From: Rapana venosa | Lineage: Eukaryota > Mollusca > Gastropoda > Neogastropoda > Muricidae | Length of the DNA: 64,000 nt | Direction of reading: 5' to 3' | NCBI GenBank assembly: GCA_028751875.1 | Contig: CM054138.1 | Span: 41,928,709-41,992,708, forward strand | Shown: piece by piece, positions 42,462-53,404 of the stretch | How positions within the stretch are numbered: position 1 is the first letter of the stretch | Layout of the letters: each line of letters begins with the position of its first letter | The notes under the pieces: model-generated | The model's database searches: none | Seen by the model: only the letters and a program-made list of their open reading frames with translations | Told to the model about the DNA's origin: nothing | Made by a program: the position numbers and the translations under genes

Positions 42462-43290
42462 CAGCCACCATGGTGCAGTGGTTAGCATCTCAGGTTGCAG
42501 ACTGAAAGGTCATGGGGTTCAAATCCCATAAGAGGTATGGGGATTTTTTCAGACTCTGCCCAGCATCTACCCAGAGTGAGTTGACTATGGGCTCACGGGA
42601 AGATTGGGACCACACAGTGGATTTTGAGAGTGTTGCTCAAATTACCTGACTGACACAACAGGTGTCTGTATCTCTGGGGGTCTAGTTGGTGCCAGGATAT
42701 CATTATTATTATAGGAAGCATAGAATTCAGCCTTGTCAAGTAGTCTGAAACTAGATGTGCTTCCAGAGCAGGATCTTTATATCGTCCTCATCTTTGTTGA
42801 TCATCATGCAATAAAGGAAAATCGTCTCTGATTCAGTGGGCCTGGTTGCTCTGGTCTCATGGTGACCTCAGTTTAGGATTCCCCATACTGTGGTGTGAAG
42901 AGTTTGTGTCAGGGCCTTGGGGGTGAAGGTGACTGGAGGGATGTTGTGGTGGTTGCCAGTGGGCATCTCATTTGATCTGGCTCCACAACTGAGCTATTAC
43001 TGTCATCAGTAGGTGGCTCAGTAGGTGGTGGCCTGCATATGTTAGGCTTAGCTCAGATCAAGCACCACTGAATACCACCAACTTGATCCAGCAGCAGTGC
43101 AGGGCCCCTCTGGCTGGTGGCCCCATGGCTGCCTGAAATGGTGGGCCCCCTGGCCATGAGGACTTCTGACTCTGGGGATGTGACCTGACAAATCTGGGTA
43201 TGGCTGGGGCAGAGAGATTGGAATGAGCAGTGTGGGAATGACAGAGCCAGAAAGTCACAGAAAATGAGTCAGCAAAAAACCCCAAAACCT
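42462..43290 (+). mobile_element. Long tRNA-headed repeat family C, copy 3
   Basis: The head has A-box-like ggtgcagtggttagcatctc and B-box ggggttcaaatccc. The rest parallels 20905-21900: acccagagtgagttgactat, caggtgtctgtatctct, ttgctctggtctcatggtga, ggtggctcagtaggtggtgg, cagcagtgcagggcccctct and aatctgggtatgg. It has no open frame of note, so it is non-coding. At about 830 bases it is long for a SINE. Confidence 0.85.
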
Positions 43291-43299
43291 GCAAAATCA

Positions 43300-43340
43300 T
43301 CTTTCTGTCTGTCTCGTCTATCTCTCTCTGTCTGTCTCTT

Positions 43341-43400
<60 letters not shown>

Positions 43401-43461
43401 CTCTACTCTTCTCCTTTCTGTCTTCCTGTACTTCCTGTCTGTCTGTCTGTCTGTCTGTCTG

Positions 43462-43530
<69 letters not shown>

Positions 43531-43548
43531 TCTCTTCTCTCTCTCTGG
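43300..43548. repeat. (TCTG)n and (CT)n microsatellite
   Basis: Alternating TCTG and CT blocks, about 250 bases. It starts exactly where family C copy 3 ends. Confidence 0.95.
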
Positions 43549-43812
43549 TTTGGATCCCTCAGTGTTGAAGGATTCCAGGTATGTGAAACTTTGAACAGCT
43601 TCTAGTTTTTGTCCTGCACATCACCCAACAAGCAAGTACGCCAAAGATCAGTCCATATGAAGGTTATCTGACTTCTGTAAAGAAAACAAACTACTTTGGT
43701 ATGGCCATGTAACAAAATCCAATGGCCTCTATAAAATTGTTTTGCCAGGAACTATAGAGGGAGGTAGAGAGAAGGTAGACAGAAAATTGGTGTATAAACA
43801 AAGCTCTAGAAT

Positions 43813-43847
<35 letters not shown>

Positions 43848-44532
43848 TCCAGAGACCCAGGCTTTGGCACACAACTGATATGGATGGGGGAAGTTGACAA
43901 ACAGCATTTCAGTGTAGTGTCCAAATGAATCCCAGAGCAGTTAAGGGAGAGGAAGACGAGGAGATTTCACCTGATTTTGCTTTAGCAAACAGAAATTGAA
44001 AAAGGAAAACAAATAAAAACACAAAAACTAAGACATATTAAAACATGAAGATCAAAAGCAACACCAAACAACACCTTTGCAAACAAAAATATAAATGCTA
44101 ATATTTTCAGATGAGACAAGAAATCAAGGTCCCACGTGTATCATACCATTACTGCAAACTTTAAGCTGCATATTGAAAGATAATAAAAAGTGAGAGAAGA
44201 TATGCTTAATATAATATTTTATGTTGCACACACACACACACACACACACACACAACCCCAAACAAACATTAATAGGAGAAATGTAAACCCTATGAATCAA
44301 GGGAGGTAATAAGTGTTGTATCCAGCCAAGTGGTCAGTCTTAGCGAGAAAAGAACCCAAGGAGGCCCACTGCCATACACTTATTGTGCAAGCACAGGAGA
44401 GATAAGTCGTAGGGGGTGGGGGTGGGGCGGAGGAGTTAACAAATAGCACACACATGGATCTACACAAGATACAATTTCTCCCTTGACTAAATTATTGGCC
44501 TATATTATTTTTAAAAAAATAGTAGTAAAGAT

Positions 44533-44564
<32 letters not shown>

Positions 44565-44573
44565 AACAACAAA
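44533..44573. repeat. poly-G run (41)
   Basis: 41 consecutive G on the + strand, the longest homopolymer in the window. Confidence 0.95.
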
Positions 44574-44681
44574 TTTCCCCCAAGTGCAGGTAACAATCAT
44601 TTTGAAAATGGTTAAGTTATCCAAATTTTAATTAATTTTTAAAAAAATGATAATGATGAAAACTCTCCGAAAATGATATAT

Positions 44682-44715
<34 letters not shown>

Positions 44716-44768
44716 TTCAGCTGGGTCTCTTCACTGAATGTCCTGAAAAATTACTACAACTTAGGTCT

Positions 44769-44830
44769 ACCGGAAGTGCGTGTAGTTTTTAACCTCAAAG
44801 TGTTGGGTATGGCCTTAAACAACCGGAAAC
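44769..44830 (+). promoter_or_regulatory. RRP36 proximal promoter with ETS-type sites
   Basis: ACCGGAAGTG at 44769-44778 is a perfect ETS/GABP-type motif, and AACCGGAAAC at 44821-44830 is a weaker one. Both lie within 95 bases of the proposed start codon, and no TATA box is seen. ETS sites near the start are typical of housekeeping and ribosome-biogenesis genes in animals. The transcription start is inferred to lie in or just after this interval. Confidence 0.6.
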
Positions 44831-44861
44831 GAATGTCAGAAAACGAAAACACGAGAACAGC

Positions 44862-44891
44862 ATGGCATCCAGTTCTAGGGAAGATAAACTG
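44862..44891 (+). CDS. RRP36: RRP36 exon 1 (start)
   Basis: ATG in context aacagcatgg encodes [10 protein letters not shown] and ends at a gtaatt donor, phase 0. An earlier ATG at 44833 is out of frame with the conserved exons. It was chosen because its phase fits exon 2 and it lies just after the ETS-type sites. Confidence 0.65.
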
Positions 44892-46917
44892 GTAATTTTG
44901 TGTATTTTTGTTTTTGATTGTATTGTTTATAATTTTTAATCTAAAAATACGATCATGAATTTTTGTCAAATGCCAAAAATACGAGCCGGGGTAAACTCAG
45001 TAATTCAAATCACAAAAAAAGGTCGACATTTCACTCAATGATTTACATTCCCCATCCACGGAATTTATAAGTATGATAATTAATATGTACAATGAACCCT
45101 GCATCGTTATCTTTGACGTGAGGTCACTTTTTCGGATGGCGGGGGGGGGGGGGGGGGGGCAATGTGGATATTGTCCACTGAATATTCTCAGAATCGTGAT
45201 CATGATTATTATCGTAAGTCGACATGTTTAGAGAGCTTTACACAAGACTACTGACTAGTAGTAGTACAGTAGTACTAGTAGACTTGCGATGATGTTGATG
45301 ATTACGAAGGCTACTACTGTACTAGTTTCTGTACTGGTAGCAGTACTATTTCACTAGTGCAGTTGTTGTTGTAGTTGTTATTGGTCTTCTTCCTCCTCCT
45401 CTTGCTATTATTGTTCTTCATAAGTTCATGGTGGTGAGTGTACCATGGTAATTGGTATACATGCATGTTTCTGTTGTTATTGTTACTACCTGTGTGTTTT
45501 TATTTATTTATTTTATTTTATTCTTTTATCTCAAGGATAATGGAATAAGCACTCATGTGCTTTTTTTCATCCAGTCCCCATGTGTATGCAGTTTTGTCAA
45601 TTTTGTTATCCGTTCCCACTGGCACACAATGACTTACTCTTCCGAAAAGCGCAACGGATTTTAACGTGTGTGCAAGATATTCTGCTTGTGTGCACACACT
45701 ACGGTTTATCTCGGTTTATAGTCTCATCCGAAGGACTTTTGGGGAGAGTGAAGTTGGCACTGATGTTAACTCCAAGAGGAAAAATCCTCTTCAACAGGAA
45801 TCGAACCCGGATCATGCTAACCACCAGGCTATCCAGTCCCCAATGTGTGTGTGTATGTATGTGTGTGTGTTTGGAGAGAGTCTATATAAGTTATATAAAT
45901 CATGTATACTTTAAAATATTAGGTGTTAATTTTGATATTCAGAGTTGTTTGGGTTTTTATTTGCAGGCCAAGTTGCAGGAAGGTGAGTGCATGTTTTGTC
46001 TGATTTAAAAATGAAAGCAGCTTCAATACAATGAATAGATTAGATGGCAGTAAATTTTTTTGACTTTTGAGTTTGATTTTAAGGCTCACTTTCACTGTCT
46101 TAGATACCTTTAAAAAAACACCACCTATACCGCAAATCAGAATCTGTTCAAGATGTAAGAATATACATGATATCTTTAATAGGTTTGTCTTCTACCAGTT
46201 CTAGATGTAAAACACAGCAAACAGTACTTCACAAAATGGTGAGAATATCATAGTTTAACTGAAGCCAGAAATCACAACCACCAATCTTTGCTTTGCATTG
46301 TGGATAAATCGTAGACTTTAAATTGCAAATTCTCAGATGCAGCTGCATAGACATGAATTAGTGGCTGAACCTGCTTCATTTGTGTACATTCACTGATTCA
46401 GATAATCAAGAAATCAAGGTTAAGATCAAGTTGAAAAGTTCAAGTTCATTTCATCACACAGAGACACACAGTCTCACACACACAGTGACAAACACGTGTA
46501 CACACACACACACACACACATACATACATGTGTACACACACACACAAAACATAGATTAATATTGTCTTTAACTTTTGTTTGTCAGCTTTATTGGTTTTTT
46601 GTTGTTGTGAGGGCAGGATGAAAAGAAGTTGTGTAAACCTAGTTTTACCCTCAATAAAAATCCTTTTGACTTGACACACACACCACAGTTTAGTTCCCAC
46701 AAAAGGCTTAAAAGTAATCACAAGCACTAAGTGGACTATTTTTTTGATATTCACTATTAATATTATGTAGTACTTTTTAGCCTTATGTGGGTTTTACAGT
46801 GGAAAGAATCTTAGCAAAACAAGGCATAGCTAGGTAATTTTTTTTATATCTTGAAATTTTATATAATGAAAATATTGATATTTACTGAAACTTTCACATG
46901 AATGATGTATAGCAAGC

Positions 46918-46976
<59 letters not shown>

Positions 46977-49900
46977 TGTGTGTGTGTGTGTGTGTACATT
47001 TCCATTTGTCTTGTTGAACATTCCTCTCTAGTACAGTTGTAATGTATAAAATGCCTGCATTTATTTTAACTGACAAGTTTGCAAATTTTCTTAACATTCT
47101 TCACAATAGACTTAATCCAGTGTATGAAGCGAATTTATATTTTATTTGTGAAAGCCAGTACTTGTGTATTATATTAATTAACACATGACTATGTGAAGCA
47201 GAAGGCTAGATGTTAATACTTTACATTTGATTAACTCTTTTGCTGCCACATATGACATTTTATGCTCAGTGGTGCTTAGTGATAGCTCTCTCAGTCTCTG
47301 CTTATGAGATGTTGATCTGGGAGTGGGAAGTTGGTTATTAATCTGAAACAATATATCCAGACACTGACGTGTGATTGAATCTTACTGCTAACTAATGAGG
47401 TGTTGATCTGGGAGTGGGAAGTAGGTTATTAATCTAAAACAATATATCCAGACACTGACGTGTGATTGAATCTTACTGCTAACTAATGAGGTGTTGATCT
47501 GGGAGTGGGAAGTAGGTTATTAATCTAAAACAATATATCCAGACACTGATGTGTGATTGAATCTTACTGCTAACTAATGAGGTGTTGATCTGGGAGTGGG
47601 AAGTAGGTTATTAATCTAAAACAATATATCCAGACACTGACGTGTGATTGAATCTTACTGCTAACTAATGAGGTGTTGATCTGGGAGTGGGAAGTAGGTT
47701 ATTAATCTGAAACAATATATATCCAAACACTGACATGTGATTGAATCTTACTGCTAACTAATGAGGTGTTGATCTGGGAGTGGGAAGTAGGTTATTAATC
47801 TGAAACAATATATATCCAAACACTGACATGTGATTGAATCTTACTGTTAATGGGTACTGCAGGCAGACCTATCACTGATATTACTGGTGCTATTGGAAAC
47901 CAATGAAAAAATAAAATACATTTTGGGGCATTCGGAAGTAAATGATGGAGGGGAATTTTCAGCATGTGTGTACTGAGTGCCTGTTTTTGCTGTGCAGGGT
48001 TGTCAGATCTGACAGCAGAGGACCTGCAGTCTTTGAAAGAAAAGATGGGGCTGAAAGCGTGAGTAATTAAAAGAATATATAAAAATTTGTCTTGATAAAA
48101 CCCCACATTTCTGCTGGGCACCACTCCCTCCAAGCACACAGTTGAGGTAAAACAGTAAAATGGCAATAAAAACACAACTCTGCCCAGCTTCATTTCTCCT
48201 TTTATTTCAGTCATCAGCAAATTTTTGCTTCTATCTGAAGCTTCCTCAGGAATGTGTGTGTGTGCATTTCAGAACCATTGTCCTACTTCTGGCATGTTCA
48301 CTAGTACAAGCATTTTCATTCTTAGTTACAAAGATTATTTAAACAAATTTCATTGAAGAACAAGAAAATTCTAGTTCTCAAATTTTCACCCATGTGATGT
48401 TCTTTGACAGCCATTAAATGAATTAAATAAACAGTTGTCACCGGCAGGTGTGGGCTTGTTTGTGTGTGTGCTGCTGTTCAAAAGCTTCAGGTTTATGTCC
48501 ACCCCTTCACCAAGCACTCTGGTGTGCTTTGTATCACATTAATCATGTTCATCTGTAAGATTTGTTTTTGTGTGTGTGTTCCTCAACTAGAACTCTGGTG
48601 AGATTTTTGCATATGCAACCAGAAAAGAAGCTGCGCAATAGACTGCGCTGGTTTGGGCACGTTCAATGGAGAGCAGACCACCACATCATAAAAAGAGCAA
48701 TGAACTTCGTAGTGGATAGAAAGAGACAAAGGGAAGACCTAGCAAAACCTGGGCTGCCTGTATTGTAGATGATCTTAGAGAAAGGGGCATAAATAAGGAG
48801 GAAGCTCAAAACAGAGAGAGATGGAGAAGGCTCATCAATGTCAAACCTCCCCTGGGAGAAACATGACAAAAAAGGAAGAAGAAGAAGAAGAACCAGAAAA
48901 GAAGCTGCATTCCAACTGTGGGGATGTATCTGTCAGACTTTTTGTTTGTGCCTTGGGTAGAGCTCCAAGCCTCAACGATAATGAGATTTTGCATAATTAT
49001 ATATGCGACAGTTTTTACCCACCATTAAGGTACTGGTAGCCACATTCCGATTTGGGGGAAACTGTACAAAGACACCTGTGTGCATGCGTTTTGAAAAAAT
49101 TGTGCCACCCCTTCCTGCTGACACAAAATGGCCTACTGTTCTGAAAGGTGGAATGGGCTTAAGATGTGTGCGCAAGATGTTCTGTGTGTGTTTGCACACA
49201 GGGCCTTGGTTTATAGTATCATCTGACCTCTCAGAACACTATAACACTGTCCTCCGCCAATTGCTTGACGAGCATGCACCTCCAACTGACCATCTCCTGC
49301 CTGACAGGCCCTGTGCTCCATGGTACACTAAGGATATTTTGATGGCGAAACGCAAACGTCGGCGTCTAGAACGGCAGTGGCGAAAATCAAAAACTGAAAT
49401 CAATAAACAGCTTCTCCGAAAACAAACAAACAAAGTCAAATTTTTAATCCATTCAGCAAAGACAAATTATTACTCTTCCCAAGTTCTCTGCGCTAAATCC
49501 ATAAAATCTCTGTTCACCCTCACCTCAAATCTTCTTGGATCTGCAAAAACAAGCCCTCTTCCTACGACCCACAGCCTGTCTGAACTTCCCTCCATCTTTT
49601 CTTCCTACTTTTCAGATAAAGTCCGCAACATTCGCTCCGGACTGGATCAGACTCATTTCCAGCCTGCACCTCCTGATCCCCAATTCACTGGCACTCCTCT
49701 CTTTTTCTTTCATCCCACAAGCGAAAGCGAAATCACAACAATTCTGAAAGAAATGACGATTAAATCATGCGATCTTGATCCCATACCTGCTCCTGTCTTC
49801 TCACAATGCCTTCCACAACTTGTACCCTCTGTCACCGAAATAGTAAACTCATCTCTTCTGTCAGGAATTTTTCTATCAGCTCTCAAAACCGCAATAGTCA

Positions 49901-52900
49901 CACCTCTACTAAAAAAGCATGACCTTGATCCCAACATTTTAAAGAATTACAGACCTGTCTCTAACTTACCGTTCATCTCCAAAGTACTTGAAAAAGTTGT
50001 TCTAAAACAACTCAACAACCACCTTCATTCCAATAATCTCCTTCCCCCTTTTCAGTCTGCCTATCGCGCCAACCACAGCACCGAAACCACCCTAGTCCAC
50101 ACTTTAGATACACTTTTACTCGCTGCTGATGCAGGGAAAATATCCTTCTCACTCTTCTCGACTATCTGCTGCCTTTGACACTATAGATCACTCAATTCTT
50201 CTTTCTCGCCTCCAGAACATGTTTGGTATTAATGGCACTGCCCTCACCTGGTTTAGTTCATACCTCACAAACCGATACCAGAAAGTTATTGTCAGCAAAA
50301 TTCAATCAAAACCTGTCAAACTGGAATGTGGAGTCCCACAGGGATCAGTTCTGGGTCCTGTTCTCTTCACTCTTTACACTGCTCCACTCTCACACATAAT
50401 AAACCACCATCATATTGATCATCATTTCTATGCTGATGACACTCAGCTTCAATGTAGCAATACCCTTGAAAATCTGCCTTCCCTCCTGACAAATATGGCC
50501 TACTGCCTTCTAGACATTCAAAACTGGATGACTCAAAACAAGTTACAGCTAAATGCCGATAAAACGGAAGCCATGCTCATGGGGACCAAACATAAACTTT
50601 CTTCCATCACAACGACTTCAGTGGAATTCAGCAATACGTCGGTTCCTCTGTCCACCTCTGTGAAATATCTAGGTGTGGTTCTTGACAACACACTCTCTAT
50701 GAAAAAATTCATCACCCAGACCTGCCAGTCTTGCTACTATCAATTACGGCGCATAAGTGCAATTCGCAAGTATCTGTTACTGAAGCAACATCCAAACTTG
50801 TCACATCTCTCATTCTCTCTCGGACTGGACTACTGTAATTCTCTCTTGGCTGGTTTGCCGGCATCATCCATCTACTCCTTCAACGCATACAAAACTCTGC
50901 AGCTCGACTGGTCCTTAGAAAGAAAAAATCTGAACACATCACTCCTCTTTTGCGATCTCTTCACTGACTGCCTGTCTCACAAAGAATAAAGTATAAGATT
51001 AATACCCTTTGTTTCAAATGTCTCCACAAATCTGCACCTTCTTATCTCTGTAACTGTCTTCACCTGTACACTCCATCCCGCTCCCTTCGTTCATCTGTAG
51101 ATGCCTTGTGCTTTCGGACACCCAGATTTAAACAAACCACTGTTGGCCGTCGCTCTTTCTCTGTTTCCGGTCCCTCCACATGGAATGACCTCCCTCTTCC
51201 ACTTCGCCAAAAGCCTTCATTTGATTCTTTCAAATCTAGCCTCAAAACGCACTTATACTCTACTCGAGATCTTCCCCTGTTATCTGTTTCTACTTCTCAA
51301 TAGCTGCCTTCACCTCCACCACCCCCACCTAAGTGTGTTGTGTATATAAATTTGATATTGTTTATCTTGATATTTATGGCTGGTTGCATGCGTGTGAATG
51401 ATTTGGATGCAAGCGCTTTGATTTGTTTGCTTTGCAAGATTCAGCGCTATATAAATTCCATACATTATTATTATTATTATTATCTGAAGGACTTTTGGGG
51501 GAGTGGAGTCAGTACTGATGTTAACTCCAGGAGAAAATTCCTTAAAACTGGCACCTCCATGGTGGCTTGATTCCAGGTCATCAGATCATGAGCGTGACAC
51601 TCTAACCATTGGACTATCCTTACTCCATCTTTAAGATGAATTGGTTTATCGTTATTTGGATAGCTAATCTGATAATGTATTGAGATTTTCTTTACAACAT
51701 ATTTTGCTTTATTTTATTGACTCAGTCAGCTTCACTTTGATGTCTCCATTATTATATCAGCCTGAAGAGGCATGGAGGTGCTTCACTGAAGCCACAGCAG
51801 TGTGTCTGTGTCTGTGCCATATTGAACCAGGTGGTGTCTATCTCACTCCAAGTTGTAGATTGCACAACAAAAATCAAAGCTTGTTAAACTTGAAAAATCA
51901 ATCACTGTTATATTGAAAATGTTTCGTAATTGCATGTAATGTTAACGTAAATAATTGTTACAGCTGATTTAATTGTAAAACTGTTGACCCTATTAATAAT
52001 GATGATGATAATGAGATATGGAATGTATATAGCGCTATATTTTGTAAAAACAATTCAAAAGCTATATTGTGTCAGTTTGTGTGTTTGGATGTTTTGCTTA
52101 AAGTTCTGTTCATCTCATGTCGATAAACTCTATGAGCATTCTGTATATATATGTTATTTTTGTCATGTTCGTTGCTTCAGGTTCCGGCGTGTGTTTGACC
52201 ACATTGAAGAAGCAAAGGCCCAGAAGCAACCTCCCCCTAAAGCCAGTAAGAGCAGGTCAGTTACTGGCATGCTTTTTCCCCTTGTTTCCCAGCAAAGCAT
52301 CCAGATGTTCAGATCACAGTACTATTCAGATTTGGTGTGAGACTTCCTTTAAAAAAACACGCACACAAACAGAGCAGAAGTGTTATAAAACTCACTGACT
52401 GTACATTGTGCTGAGAGGTTGTTTTGTTGTTGTTTTTTAGTTAGTTGAGTTTGTTATTATGCATGTGTGTGTGTGTCACTGTGTGTGTGTGTGTCACTGT
52501 GTGTGTGTATGTGTGTGTCACTGTGTGTGTGTGTGTGTGTGTCACTGTGTGTGTGTGTGCGCGCGCGCGTGCCATACCAGTTCCACACATGTGTATGCAA
52601 AAATCACTCTCAGAAATCTAAACATTTGCAGTTATAGACTTGAAACAAAAATTCACATAACATACACATGCAGTCTAAGCACATGTGCACATGCTTACGT
52701 ACACTCTCCTTCTCCATCTCACTTTCTACTTCCTTCCCCTGTAGTAACATCAACACAAGAAAAAGGAAGAAGAGAGAAAAAAAAAAAAAAAAACAAAGAA
52801 GAAGAAAAAAAAGACTTTTAAGAATATGGACAAACAATAGAAGTACTTCAAGGTCATCAGATTATCTGTCAGCACATTTCACATAATGACAGTCATGTCA

Positions 52901-53366
52901 AATTTTGTTCCCGTGTTCATTGCCAAAACAGCGAAGGTAGAGCACTGGCAAACCAAGCTACATGCGAGGCTGAACTTGTAAAAGTTGCAGGTGATAACTG
53001 AAAGACAGTCATCAGTTCACCATTGTTCTTTGTGGTGTGATTTACTGACACTACAGAGATCTAACTGCTGGAGCTGACATTTCTGACATAGCTAGTGTTG
53101 TCTGTCCTATGAGCGAAAATGTGTTGCGCTGCCGTTAAGCACCTGACAAGTCAGGCCCAGCGTGTCCAACTTCAGAGTGGGAGAGAATTGTGATATTTTA
53201 AGTCTTCCTGGAAAAAAGGCAGGAGAGTGATCCAAGAAGGCAGAAAACAGACAAGAGGGAGGTGAGAAGAAGAAAAGCAACAAGGCAGAAACAAAGAGAG
53301 GGATAGAAAAGAGGGAGTTCCTAGCACAGAATTTCCAGAAGGTGGAGATGCTATTTATACTGACAG

Positions 53367-53404
<38 letters not shown>

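Larger units (their letters stand above)
42160..44768. other. Intergenic region between TTLL5 and RRP36
   Basis: Contains a GT run, family C copy 3 (42462-43290), TCTG/CT microsatellites (43300-43548), CA runs (43812-43844, 44227-44253, 44690-44714) and a 41-base poly-G (44533-44573). Region 43550-44220 looks unique and shows no gene. Confidence 0.7.
45983..47997. other. RRP36 intron 2
   Basis: CA/GT microsatellites (46499-46543, 46919-46994) and a 91-bp satellite (47310-47860). The rest (46020-46440, 47000-47280) is unique AT-rich sequence. Confidence 0.75.
49227..51481 (+). mobile_element. CR1/L2-like LINE, 5' truncated, nested in SINE-B
   Basis: About 2.25 kb of a non-LTR retrotransposon. 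It begins after the endonuclease region, covers the reverse transcriptase and the 3' end, and terminates in (ATT)n. It is flanked by the target duplication atctga (49221-49226 and 51482-51487), and the interrupted SINE-B continues on both sides. The clade (CR1/L2 group, Jockey superfamily) is inferred from the RT motifs and the C-terminal WND-LP-LR pattern. Confidence 0.93.
48059..52180. other. RRP36 intron 3 (4.1 kb), hosting nested retroelements
   Basis: Unique sequence to about 48570, then a short type 3 tail piece (about 48585-48617), a family-X LINE fragment, a SINE-B split by the CR1/L2-like LINE, and a LINE-tail fragment at 51990-52065. Region 51630-51985 shows no known element. Confidence 0.8.

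Noticed and set aside
49003..49226. Start of the 391-codon frame at 49003
   Set aside because: The first 75 codons translate the reversed SINE-B; the LINE itself begins at 49227.
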